Assembly (NCBI GenBank): GCA_017165825.1
Contig: CM029379.1
Coordinates: forward strand, 21,218,044-21,282,043
DNA length: 64,000 nt
Reading direction: 5' to 3'
Origin: Hepsetus odoe
Taxonomy: Eukaryota > Chordata > Actinopteri > Characiformes > Hepsetidae
Shown: piece by piece, positions 41,728 through 56,200 of the stretch
Position numbering within the stretch: position 1 is the first letter of the stretch
Layout: each line of letters opens with the position of its first letter
Notes under the pieces: model-generated
Seen by the model: the letters and a program-made list of their open reading frames with translations, nothing else
Database searches by the model: none
What the model was told of the DNA's origin: nothing
Program-made: the position numbers and the translations under genes

Positions 41728-43949
41728 CAGGTGGACGGTGTAGATTTAAGGGATGCCAGTCATGAGGAAGCAGTAGAAGCCATCCGTAAAGCTGGGAACC
41801 CTGTAATATTTCTAGTGCAGAGCATCATCAACAGACCCAGGGTCAGTAAACACTTTTTAGTATACCTTTGTCATACGCATACATTGATCTAAGATCAGTT
41901 TATAAAATTTCAAGTGACTGAAAGTGATTATTTTAGTGTGATTAAAAAGCCAGTCAATACATTTAAAAAGCCAGTCAATATGTTTAAAAAGCCTGTCAAT
42001 ACATTTTAACATTGTAATTTAACATTAGTTAATGGTTATAGTTTATTCTAGCCATTCCAATTTTATGGTGAAGAATGACCTTTAGACTGATGCACGTTTG
42101 CACGCATATAAAGCTTAAATCTTTTATCAAGACAGGGTAAGCAAAATCCCCTTGAATTGACATGTTTTTGGATTGGAGTGCTCCTGAATTGGAGTGGATT
42201 GGAGTGCTCCAATGAAAGGAGTGAAGTAAAGTAATATGTTAGAAAGACAACATCATTTTTAGGAAATTCATTTTTCTTGAAGTGCCAAGAAAAGCGAAAC
42301 ATTCATACAGCACTCCCAATGACTTGGCAGAATGATGTGGAACAGCTTGTGGTTCTCTGGTCATTAGCTTGTATGAATTTGCACTGTGGCAATGGGAAAC
42401 ATAATAATGAATAAATGAAGCAAATGATTAACTAACCTCTAACAACTGGCTAACATCTGCACAGCCCAACACAGCAGCCGCTTGATGAGCTTGTGCCCGG
42501 CATGGTTATACGGCTATATAATGCTTTCCTGACTACATGCAGGAGGGATGGGCTCTAGGGATTACATAACAATTTATATTCATTAGTAGACTTTTTAGAA
42601 AATGTAGGCATTAATCATTTAAGAAATAACAAAGTGTCTCTACAGTATGACTGAACAATTTTAAAGAGAAATAAAAAAGGCGAAAGTGACGATTTGTCAT
42701 TGTGAAACGGAACAGCACACATTGAGCACACAACAAAATGCACCCTTTGCCTTTAACCCATACAGCAAGGGGCAGCTATTTAAAGTGCCTGGGGAGCAGT
42801 GAAAGGGATGGTACCTTGCTCAGGGGTATCTCAGGGCAGCCTACTTATCCGGGAATCGAACCCATGCCCTTCCGAGCCTGGAGCCTTGTCCCTAACAACT
42901 AGGCCACCGCTGCCCCTTAATTTTACTAATTCAGATTGTGAGTCTTTTCTAGAAATTAAGATCCATGCTTGTTTTTTTTTTTTTGACCATGAACACTAGC
43001 ATACACACTTTCTGTCTTGAGGCTGAACATAGTGTTCCATACAGCAAGTTAGTTATGTTGTCATCTGCACAGCACAGCCCTGTTTGATTGCTCCTGAACT
43101 CAAATACAGGCCGTTCACAAACTCAATGATATTACTTTACATTTACTCACTTAAAATGAATTGAAATCTTGTTGATTTCCAAAATGTAGTCATTTACCAT
43201 CATCCTGCTTTTCCCACCGCATATTCATAACCAGACACCACCATTAAAACTGTGTTTGAAATGTTGTTTATTAATGATTATCGGTGTATAAAGGTCAAAC
43301 ACATCTAAAATGCAAAGTATTAATAGGCACTTTTCACAGATTAATCAGATTTGATCTGTTGTTTGCTACTTTCATCTTGCTGGTTACTGATCGTGCTTTG
43401 TCCTGCGTTATACCTGTCAGCTTCATCACACATTTATCTTCATCAAATATAACAGCTTACCGTTGCCATCGTTTTTCTTTAACAGATCATTTGTTAATAA
43501 TATACTTGTTTACAAATTCACTTGAACTAATTGAAAGTTTTAAAACCTAATCACCACCAATGGGCCATGAATAACGTATATAGTAACATGGTGCCCAGTA
43601 CTCAAATCAGACACAAAATAATCATTAGAATTATCATCATCATAATCAGAAATACTAATCATGGAAGGATGGGTAATAAACTGTGTATATATTATTAGAC
43701 TAGTCTCTGCTGCCCCGAGCAGGCACTCATATGTGGAGTGTGATGCCTATCAGATGAATCCTGCTGGTGTAACTTATAAGGAACTTGAACCTGAAATGCG
43801 GAATCAGGAAAGAAAATGATTTTATGCCTCTTCCTACACTCAGCTGTCAAACTTCATTTCAACTCTCGGCCATAAACCCTCTTCGCTCTGCACTCGTTTA
43901 CGCTCACACCACCTTTACTCCCTCTTCCACATAATATGTCCTGCATGCT

Positions 43950-43980
<31 letters not shown>

Positions 43981-45099
43981 TTTCCCACCTTCTTTCAGCC
44001 TCACTCTGTGCAAAGCCCTCCTTCAACTCCAAGCATAGAGAAACATGATGCCACTCTTATGCACTTCCTGTGCCAGGTAATTTCAGTTCCGCTCTCTCAG
44101 CTCTCACTGCTTATCTCTTCTCGCAGACCCTTCCACCTCTCCACTCGTTCATCTGCATCTCTCATTCATCTCCGCTTAACTAAAGTGCTCTAAATATGAG
44201 CCAACAAATTACTCCCGAGTGACTCCAGCACAAAGAGAAGCAAAAAAAAAAAAATCAATTCTTGGATTTGGATGAGTATAGCTCATTTCCAACCCATCTG
44301 CTATCTTAATCTATTTCTTTTAAAAGTGATATTTACCTCTATCTTTCAAGAGTTGCGAGTCACTTGTCATACTGCTATTTTAACAAAGATATATAATGAC
44401 ACCGTAAATGAGAACAGGTACAGTGTTTAGTGCAGTATTACAAACATCAGGTAATCAAATAAAACAGGTATTTTTATATTTATATTTTTCAATAAAAAAG
44501 TTACTACATGATAAATAGGACACTGTAACTGTTTATGTTTAGTGTATTTATGTTTACTATATACTTATTAAGCTTTCTTTACCAATACTTGAGCACTGCG
44601 TTTTAGTTACACGCTTTTTTGGACGTTATTCTAACCTGTCCTATTGGACATGTTCACACTGAACATACTGTCATCACACAGGAATCATTCTAAACTGTGT
44701 CCGTGAACAAACTTGTATTACATTATTGTAAACAGTGATTCCGCACTTTTGAAGGACTGCATTTGTAGTATATCCTCTGTTATAGTACAAGGTTACTGTT
44801 TAAATCACAGAATTGATGGAAGTAATAAAGTGCCTTTGCTTCGTAAACAGAAGTAGTGCACAGCTCTTTGATTCAGTCTTAAAATCAGTCTCTTTTCTGA
44901 CTTGGTTGCGAGCACTCATGGTTTAATTTGTTAACACTGTAAGTGTGTATTAGTGTCGGAGAGGTGTGTGTAGCAGTGCTTTAACTTTCTGTGTTGTGCT
45001 TGTAGAAGCCTCCTGTTCCCTTTCTGCAGCTAAACAACAGCAAGCTCTGCTCTAACGCACCAGACCGCTTTATACACACACCGCTGCAGGTTAGCACAA

Positions 45100-45157
<58 letters not shown>

Positions 45158-47240
45158 TGAGAGAGAGAGTGTGTGAAAACTTTTTTGTTCAGACTGAATG
45201 CATTATTGTGTGACTTCTTCCATTTATATTTAATATTTGGAAATGTATGCTTACATTTAATCTTGCATGAAATAATATGTGGTTTGAACAGCACATGTTG
45301 ATTTGTTGGTGATTATGTTTATTTCACTCTATTTGAGCATTTGGTCTGTTTTGTTGCTTTTTTCAGATCAGTTTAAATAAGATTAGTTTACACAAACAGG
45401 GTCGCGAGAGGCATTATGAATACTGCTCACACAGGAATAAAAGTCTCTGTAACCATCAGCAGGTGCTAAAATCATTCAGTGTCGCTTTGGCCAGTACCCA
45501 CCCTTGTGAAATCCAATTGGGTGGGAACAAGTCAGAAGTGAGTGGAACTAAATCTTAAGTCCTGACACTCAAGCTTGAAATCATATGCACTGCTTATACA
45601 AACGGGTTTCAAGTCCTGAATCAATAAAGGCAAGCCTCAAGTTAAATCCAGAACCAATAAACGCAGTGACGTCACAAGTAAACAGAGGCGATTTTCAAGG
45701 TGCACCCTGAATTCGTACAGAGAAGTCTCAAGTTTAGTTCTGATACTATACAGGCAAGTGAAGTCATGAGTCAGTACAAGCTAGTCTCAAGTACAGTTAT
45801 GAGTCAGTATAGGCGAGTCTAAAAGGCGTGCCCTGAATCCATTTAGGCTAGTTTCAAGTGAAATCACGAATCAGTACAGGCAACACTTGAGTCGAGTCCC
45901 AAGTCAATACAGTTTTAAGTCGAATCACGAGTCATTACAGGCATTTTTCTGAGTGTATAGTTAGCAACAAAATGACGCAAAGTTAAACTGGTTGAATCTG
46001 ACCAGTTTGGTGAAACACATTTCCTCCCCTTTGCTTATTTGGCTTATTTCAGGTGAAAATGCACATGTCCAGGTCAAAGTCTTTTTTCAAATGTATAAAT
46101 CATGAGTCTGACTCGAGTCTAAGTAATGCAGCTCTGCTAGTTAGGCCTTCTGGAACTGTTTTAAACAAAGTGTCTCCCTTTTTTGAATCTGATTATGTCA
46201 TATTTTAGGATAGAAAACTATTTGTTTTTTAAAACAGAGTGAACAATAAACCTCTTTCTCAACTCTTCTCACTCATAGTATGTGGACAATATAACAGTGT
46301 AGCCCAGCTTTATTCATATTGATGTGCAGTTTAATGCTCAGTGTAAGTCTCGCCATCAGCTGCCTATGAAGTCTCAAGCCAGATGTGCAGGCGGTGAGTC
46401 TTTCTTCATCAAGGCGCCCGCAGCTGTCTGAGTGCAGATGGCCACTAAAGCTCGCTTTATTTGAACGCCTCTAAATAAGAAGCATAAACCACTGGAGCCA
46501 CTCAGTGCCCACAGTCTGCCATTAAAGGACACCTTAATTATTCTGGATGGCCTCATTTGGAATATTGCATACAGCTAGAGATCTGTACTGAGGTTGTTAA
46601 TGCAGCAGTTATGAGTGAAGGATCTGGGTCTGGAGTTGCATTCCACCTCGAGCACCTGTAATAAGTCATTGTGTAGCACAAATCTCCTTTTTCTTCACTT
46701 ATGCTCAATCAACAGACATCGACAACAGACTCCATTGAGGAAAGCACAGCAACAGTAACAAAGCCCAGCAATGACAAGGTCAGTACTTTCAAATGTTTTT
46801 CATTTGAATGGCACTCTATTGAGGCTTAGCAACATATCTCTTACTTATTGTACTAAATTATTTGCCACTTTGCCATTTGATTTACATCAAGAGTGTTTAA
46901 AGGGGATATTGAGGAAAAACAGAAACTTATATGCAGAAAATAGATGTAGAACATGAGCCCTTTCAAAAAAAGGTGAATTGTGGTATATTCATTTGCTATC
47001 AGTATATGATGTGTGTGTGTGTGTGTGTTCAATACACCCTCTTTATTTGGTCTTTTTATCCTTCCTTGTCTTGTTTCCTTTTTTACTCTCACTCTTTTTG
47101 TCTTTTTTATATTTATATCTTTTCACTGGTGCTGGTTACTCTCTCTTTTTTTTCTGTAGGATTTTGAGACTCACAGTAGACTTTTCCTCCGTCTCTCCCC
47201 AACTAACCCTTTCACCCCTACTCCGTTTAAGGTTTGTGCC

Positions 47241-47272
<32 letters not shown>

Positions 47273-50200
47273 TGTGTTTGTGTGTATGTGTTCTCACTCA
47301 CTTTAACATGTATGCGCTGTAATAATATGACAAAAACTGTGCTTAATATTGGCTTTGCATACATGTAAACCCGACAACCTCTTTTTCCTCTGTGTGTGTG
47401 TGTTTGTTTGTCTGTGTGCATCTCGTTCACTGCAAAAAGACTATTTGCAGATTTGCCAAATTAGGGGCAATTCCAGCCTTTCTAGATTCTTTGGAAATAG
47501 GTTTTCCTTTTCAAGGCTGTGCAGTTATTTTGTAGCAACAAATTGTGAGCATACTAAAGAGTAAGAGCACCCTCTCAACAGCAGAAAACTCTTAGAAAAT
47601 ACTCAAAAATAAGAGCGGATACTTTGGACCATTTGGGAAGGAAAGTGAGTTGGTTCTCTTTCAGTCTAGCTGGCACACAAACGCAAAGAAAGAGAAGCGG
47701 AGAGAGAGAAAGTGTGAGAAAAACTTCCCAGAATGTAGACAGAATACGAATGAGCAGTCATTTGAACAGAGTGACATTTGAACTCATCTCACGTTTAGGA
47801 ACAGTGGTACTAAACCCAGTGACGGGATGTAAATGTTCACCCTCTTATGTTTTTTACTACAGAATACTGACAATCCCTAGAAATTAGCTAAAATGTATTT
47901 TAATATATTTCTTCCCACATCTGACATTAACATGATGTAAGAAATATGTTTCTATATTTTTAGCATATATTTGTTTAGCACAGCTTGACCTGTACCATCA
48001 TCACAAGAAGGTGGAATTAAAGAAAAATGAGCCTTGTTCAGCGTTTATTTCGACATAGCAACCATTTTCTACCACTTGAATGAACGATTAGTCCACTGAT
48101 AACAGAATTAGAAAGCATTCTGACAATACATCAGACCGCTAAACTAAAAAATATATATGAATAAGGCTTTTTGTAAACATGTTCAGATCTAATCAGTCAC
48201 AATACAGTGCTGCTAGGAGAACCATTAGCGGCAATTAGCTGTGGTTCTTTATGAATACAATTGGCTGCCACCTGCGATCAATTAAGCAGCATATTAAAGC
48301 AAAAACTCAGGACACAAAGGCATTTATAAAAGCTTTAAAATACTGTAAAAACAATTATTCTTTATGGGGTCCAGGCCAACAGGGAGGGATTTTACTCTGT
48401 AAGGTATGTATTAGGGATGTCTTAATTCCTTTGATCAATAACAATCAAGGTTTACATGAGAGTAATCAATAGTCATTAAGGTGACTTCCATCAGTATTTT
48501 TCCTGGTTCAAAGCTTAATGAGAAAGATTTCGCTCAAAACACATGAGACCAAAATATCTACAACATTGTGGCAGCACACAGTAGGTGTTAAAATTAGCTG
48601 TTAAATTTAGATGCACAGGAAAGTCAGTAAGAGAACCTCTGTCTTCTTTTGTCTATTAAAAACATTGCAGTTGCATAGAAGACTGAAAGACTGAAACTAT
48701 TATTTATTTATGTAATTCACTTTCTGATCTGAAATGAATATTTCCAATATTTAACATGTTTAAAAAATTATATCTATTTTTTTTTTGTTTGTTTGTTTAA
48801 TTTACTTTTAATGAAAAAATGAAATGCATATTTCACAGATTATTAATTTCTGTCATCGTAAGAACAAAACTCTCAAAAAAAGAAATAAAGAGAAGGTTTC
48901 CAACTTTCAGTGTCTAATGGCACATAAATAAAAGAAAAATAGATAGAGTATGATCTGGCAATGATAAATGTTTATATAGGTGATTTTATGTAATGGAAAC
49001 AATGCCATTCTAGAGTTTTATTTGTGTGTGGAATTGCCCTTACTTGGCATGTCAAAAAGCTATCTAGCTTTTGCCTTCGAAGCAAAACTGGCTTCAATTT
49101 TTAAAACCGCATAACCTGCTTAATCCATAGTTCATGCCAAAGGTAAGTTGATCTTCACCCGGCTGCCTTTACGCTTCTTTCAATTAGCTGAAGACTGTGC
49201 TGAAAGATACCCCAATGTGTAAACAGAATGTGTCCCTTTGGGTTCACATAATATGTTGTGGATGGATAGAAACGGTCTCAGCCTAGAGTACCTGATAAAA
49301 CACCATGGCTTCACCCAGACTAACTTCAAATTTACTTAAAAGGGAGAATGATACTGTACTATGCACCAGTCACTTAATAAATAACAAACCACCCACTAAC
49401 ATTGCATAGCAACAAACCAGCTCTGACCTGTCGAGGCATGGACAAGACCTCTGAAGGTGTGCTGTGGTTTCGGGCATCAAGGCATTAGCAGTAGATCCTA
49501 TAAATCCTGTCAGGCTTTTATGGACTGGACTAGTTTGTCCAGCTCAACCCACAATTGCTTGATCGAATTGAGATCTTGGGAAAAAGTCAGCATCTTTTTC
49601 ATGTTCTTCAAACCATACCTGAACATTTTCCGCAGTTTGGCAGTGAGCATGATCCCAATTTGAGCCACTTACAACACACAAAATACAAAGACCAGCTGTT
49701 TACTTGCTGTCTAATATATCCCATTCTTTATCCGAAGCCATTGTAACAAGATAATCAATTTATTTCACGTTACTTTTCAATGGTTTTAATGTTGTGGCTG
49801 TAAATAAGACATTAAAGTATATTTGAGTCAGCGTTTTTGAAAAATGGACATTTGCATTACTTGCAATGGATTATTCCTAAGTAATACCATTTATCGAATA
49901 TTATTTATCTCTTATCTCTGTCACTTTTATTTTAAATTAGTCTGACATTAAATACAATGTATGTTGCGTGTTTGTAGGGTAGTTTAAATTTTCCCTCTCT
50001 AAATGTATCCTCTTGTTGCCATTCTTGTTGACAGCCGAATCGGGAGGCAGGGAAGATTTCCCCCACCACTTCTTTCCTCTCATTGCCGGTGGTCCCGCAT
50101 GTGGGTGAGACAGATACGGACACTCTGACTGAGATTCCTGACCGGATCGCTCTTCCTCAAGACACTGTAGAGGAAGAGGAGGATGAGTTTGGCTACACCT

Positions 50201-53200
50201 GGAGTGAGTAATGCGTGCACCTTATGTTTCAGTTTACCAACAAGAGATGACAGGAGTATCTTAATGTGTTCATCAGCAGTTTTGTAAACTTTACTTACAT
50301 TGGTAACCATGCCTTTAATCAGCCAAGTGTTATTTATTCTTAAAGAATATATAAAAATAAAGAATATTTAAGAAGTTCACACTGCTTTTTGGTCAAATCC
50401 AGACCCATACCCTTCCCCTTGTGACCTCTATACTTCTGGGAGTTGATGAGTGCTACCTGGGCTTAATACTGCAGTAACAGCTGTGTCACCACTAGAGGGC
50501 AGATTTATTCCACTGCATAAAATAAGAGCCCTGGCTGTACCGCACCTTTCTTATTTTAAGAAAAAGTGACAACCCTTGTCATCATGAATACACAGCACAG
50601 CAGACAGTGAACCACAACGAAATTGGACCTCTGCATTTAACCCATGCACACTCAAACACCATGCAGCAGTGGGCAGCTATTGAAAGCACCCGGGGAGCAG
50701 TGACGGGGACGGCACCTTGCTCAAGGGTACCTCAGGGCAACCTAGTGGGAAGGGGTTCGAACCCCCGATCCTCCGATCATACGGATATCGCCCTAACCAC
50801 TAGGCCACCGCTGCCCACTAGGCCACATTTTGGTGTTTTTCCTGTTGTAACAAACCTCAGCTATTAAAAAAAGCTCTTTCTGAGATGAAGTGAGTAAGAA
50901 AAGGAAAGTACAAAATATGCAGGGCAGCAGCACTCTAAAGCCAAGGTTAGAAAACAGCTATTTGCAGAAAACAATGATTCTCATTAAGGGATAACCCAAT
51001 GCTGCTGCGGTTTTCTAACTAACAGTCCTGACTGAGCTCCAGAAGGGCTTGGCAATTAGCAGATTAGCTGAATCAGGTTTGTTTGAGCATCAAATCGTCC
51101 CCATAACTGGTAATAACAAACAAAAGCCTATGATATTTTTTTTCTGCAGAAAAAAAATAAAGAGAGCATACCATTGCTCGTCGTTTTGAATTTTCATAAG
51201 GTGCTGTAGGCGAAATTTAAATTATTGTTAAAAAAAACAATCCCTGAGCTGTTCTGCCTTCCATCTTATATTTGTAAAAGCAGGTTTTTAAAGGCAGTCC
51301 GTTTGTGTTTGTTATCTGGCTCTGCAGTGATGCTGTGATTTCCCTTGTGTGTATCTGTGCTCGTGTGAGTAGAGAAGGTAGTGCAGCGCTATGGCAGTCT
51401 GCCGGGTGTGCTGCATATGATTGAGCTGGAGAAAGGCAAAAGCGGTTTGGGTCTGAGTCTGGCAGGGAATCGGGATCGTTCGCGCATGAGTGTCTTCGTG
51501 GTGGGAATCGACCCCAGCGGTGCTGCTGGAAAGGACGAACGCATTGTTGTGGGAGACGAGCTGCTGGAGGTAAGAAATAAACATACTTCCGCAGCTCTGT
51601 GACGTTCAGTACAATTTAAAGTCTGTAATCAGCCGGAAACAGTTGTAATTAGTCCTGTATAACTGCACAAATGTAACAATTTGTAAAAGTTAAGAAAGAA
51701 AAAGACGTGTAGGTGATTTAAAAAATGTTCATTTAAAATCAAGTTTTAAGTTTTAATAGAATAATATACACATAAGAATCAGATCTCAAGCAGATAACTT
51801 GTAAAATGTTTTATTAAAATGTTTTATTAAAATGTTTTATTATTGGTTAATTGGGATTTAATAATTTTGTTGTAAAGTTTTTCTTAAGCACAAACAGTGC
51901 CAAACAGCTATTTTAGATTCAGCCACATTTGCACAACTCCACATTACACACGGTGCATTGTTTGGGTGCAGAGAACCCCATTTCACAACTTCCATAGTTC
52001 ACTATACTGGGAGCAGGGGCGGACAGCCTTCATCAGCATCATTTAAAATGCTCCTTATTTTAATCTTAATTCTCTTCTTTCATCAAGTTAAATTTGACCG
52101 AAATTTCACTCCGGTACCGCTGCAGGACTCATTCTTTCACCTGCTCGTGCAGTGATTTCTCAACTGAAGCTCATCCATCCTCTTTGCAGATTAACGGTCA
52201 GATTCTGTACGGCCGTTCCCATCAGAACGCCTCCTCAATCATTAAGGGTGCCCCTTCCAAAGTCAAAATCATCTTCATCAGGTAAGATCTATTGCAGTGG
52301 TTCAAAAAACCTTCTCTGCAGGGCCCCCCTTTTCTAGATAGGAACATTATTGAGCACCCCCCCCCATTCTAACTAGACAAGTTCAGTTTCAAACTTTATT
52401 TGAAATTCAACTCTCTTTTCTAATTGAGCACCCCCCAGTTTGGGAACCACTGTTCTAATGTGAGAAATGATGCAGAGTGAAGGAAATGCCAAGTACACAG
52501 CATGTTTCACGTCAGTACTCAGTCAACACCACTAGATGGCGCCTGTTGCCTTCATAAGTGAGAAAAAATGAGTTTGAATGAGAGCCCAGCCTAACAGAGG
52601 ATGCTTTGCTGTGTGTGTGTGTTTGTGTCAGAAACACGGATGCTCTGAGTCAGATGGCTGTTGACCCGATGAAGGAGTTTGAAGACACTCTGAATACACA
52701 AACAGAGGTAAAAACTTTAACATAAAGAATTAAGGAAATGAACAAAACTCAGATTGTTGGAACCTGATTATCTCCAGACTCGTTTGCTATCATTGCTCTT
52801 CATACATATGTGGAAATGCATTTTTCTTCTAAAGAAAACTGTGAGGTTCTAAAATTGTTTTACTAATTATTTTTTATTTTCTTGTCATTTTTTATTTATT
52901 TATTTTTTTACAGCCAGAGACAATCTCTTCTGTCTCACTGCCTGACATGGACACATCGAAATGTTTCCAGCATGTAATCCTGCCAGTTGTAAGAAACGCA
53001 TTGCTACATCTCTCATTCTCAGCTCCCCATTCCTTTCCTCATGCTCCAATTTTTCAATCACATGAATGTATCCCATACTCACCTGTATTTCTACACTTGT
53101 GGGGCCTGACGTTGACTCACGATGTAGCCAGACAACCCTAAACTCTAACTAAACTTTTTTTTTTGTTACATATGATTACGTTGCGCCCTTACATGTACAA

Positions 53201-56200
53201 TACGAGTGAATACCCACATTCCCAACACGCAGTCACAAATACAATAAATCCCAATAATATCTAAAATGACTCTTAGAGCATACATTTCTATCGTAACAGC
53301 TGACTTTATTTCGTTCCACTCTTATTATTAATCAAGCTCATTTCTTCTCGCTTTTGGAAAACAGGAAGAGGGAGAAGTGGGACTAGTTTTAACCGAGGAT
53401 GAAAGCGGTAGTGGCGTGATCATCCAGAGCATTAAGGAAGTTGGAGCTGGCAGAAAGGTACAAGCACACCTTAGATCACACTTTAACTTTGTGTTATTAA
53501 AATGTGTGGTACGTGTACGGCCTATCGTGCAATACATTGTTGGCGTAGTAGTTCAAAAGCAGTTAAAAAAGCAACAATGGAACATTATCTAAGACATAAA
53601 AAATGACTAGGTCGTAAAGGAGGCGTGATCCCATCATTAAATCTATACTAGGCTTTTTATGTGTCTGTGGTTCTTTCAGGAGGAGAGTGTCCAGAAAGGA
53701 GACAGACTTCTGGCAGTGGATGAGGAGATGGTGCTGGGTCTCTCTGTGGAAAAGGTAACATTTACAGTGATGCACTACCACAGGCACGCTCTCTAAGAAC
53801 AGCACTAACCCCATAGAAATCTCATCAGAAGCGTAAGCCGAAGTTCATTTTTGATCTTATTTAATTGAACCATCATGCCAAGTCAATGCAATTAAAAAAT
53901 ATTTTCACTTTATTATATTAATGTGTGATCCTTACTTTTACTGCTTCAAAACCAAAAAAAAAGGTAAACTGTAAATTATGTCACAACTCTGCTAAAACTA
54001 CTATTTATTATCAGTGTTACTCTCATTATGTAATTATTGAGGAAAGTCGTTGCTTTATGACCAGGAATGCAAAGCTATTGTTACTCCTGGTCTTAGACCC
54101 ATGAACCCCAAGGTTTATTTAAGGTATATTTATCGCTCTTTGATAATATGTTCAATGATAAGAACATAAGCAGGATGTTCATTATCCGTGATTGCTGGGA
54201 AAATCTGATCCTGGTTTCTTGCAGGTGATGTCACTGCTGAACAACGCGAGGAGCTCAGTGAAGCTCACCATCTGTAGAGACGACCCCGGTCCAGTTTTAA
54301 ACCCGTCCATTCCAACAGACCCAGGGGCTACCCCTTCATCCATGCCCCTGACCTCAACAACTCCAACAGAAACAGAGCCAATCAGGAGTGAGTACAGAGG
54401 CCACGCTAGAAAAGATCAACCAATAAGAATCTTTTATCAGAGATCCCCCGACATGGAATTCCTGCGGAGATAAAAGAACAATTAAGTTCTAATACCAGGA
54501 ACCAATATAATGTAGGGTGTGGGATTTCTGAACACAGATCTGCACTGGGTTAGGACCCAAGAGCGAGACCCGAATCACTTAAAACCAGGCGGAAATTAAA
54601 GGGTCGGTGCTCTTATGAAGGGGGCGTGACAGCTGCAGGGAATTGTTCCTCGTTACCGTCCCACTCGCTGCTCGCCCTCCAGCGGCCTGGCTCCCCCTAG
54701 CGGCCGGGCGGGGACGCGTCTCTACAAAAACTCCTCTGAGTTTTCCAAATTACAGTTCATATATAAAATGTAATTAATTGTAAGATCACATTAAACTCTG
54801 AAGATGGATGACTGATTATTCTTAGCAACAACATAACTCAGCAGGCTGGGGGCAACACTGGCCTAGTGTTTAGGGAGTTGGCCCCAGGATCGGAACGCTG
54901 TGGATTTAAATCCCAGGCCAGTAGGTTACACTTAGGTACCCTTGAGCAAGGTACTGTCCCCATCACTGCTCCCCGGGCGCTTTCAATAGCTGCTGCTTGG
55001 TGTGTGGGTGAAAACCAGGTTGAATTTCGTTGTGTTTCACTGTGTGCTCACAACGACAAAAATAGTCACTTTCATGTTTTGTTTGATTGTAAACATCTAT
55101 ATTTACATCCATGCTTCTTCTATTTATTATCGAGCTGTCTTTTCGCTCTGATAACCTCATTGTGCGGGTTATGTCTCTTGAGTTTTTGATTGTAGTTTTC
55201 ATGGTGTTTTAGGCTCCAGCAGGTCATCAACGCCTGCCACCCTGGTATCTGACCCTGTGACCTGTCCCATAATCCCTGGCTGCGAGACCACCATTGACAT
55301 CTCTAAAGGAAGAACAGGACTAGGCCTGAGCATTGTTGGAGGATGTGACACACTACTGGTAAATAGACTATCAATATGATATGTGAACTCAGAATGCACA
55401 ACCATTGCTAATGCCAGTTTGCTTTACAGGGCGCTATAATAATACATGAGGTGTATGAGGAAGGTGCTGCTGCAAAAGATGGCAGGCTGTGGGCTGGAGA
55501 CCAGATTCTAGAGGTAAGTATAATTATAAAACTAGAACAGCTGTTCACCACATTCTGATACTTCTCAGAAATAATATACATCAGCAGCATTTGAACATCC
55601 GTTGCATATCTACAACTATCAAACTTCAGCATTACAGAAATATACATTACTGTGTTCAGTTGTTATAATCACTTGACTTAATGTTTATTCAATACGAATC
55701 TCTCTCTCTCTCTCTGTCTACCTCTCTCTGTCTCTCACATTCTTCAGGTAAATGGCATAGACCTGCGCATGGCAACCCACGATGAAGCCATAAATGTACT
55801 CAGACAGACTCCGCAGAGAGTACGACTGACAGTGTTCCGCGACGAAGGTCAGTATAAGGAGGAGGAGTTGTGGGATGTCCTCACCGTGGACCTGCAGAAG
55901 AAACCAGGCCAAAGCCTTGGACTTAGTATCGTCGGGAGGAGGTATTATCATCTGTATAATTATAAAGACTGAATATCACTGTAAATATACTATTTACATC
56001 GGTAAGGTTCGAACCTGACACCCCTAATTTAACTGTGCTACTAATTTTTTGCCAAACCTCACTTTACACCTTATACACATGATGCAGTTATTGAATGAAT
56101 AATACTGTTTTAATGATATGAAAAATCACATCCTCCTTTACTCAGGAACGATACCGGTGTGTTTGTGTCGGACATCGTGAAGGGCGGAGTGGTGGAGAGC

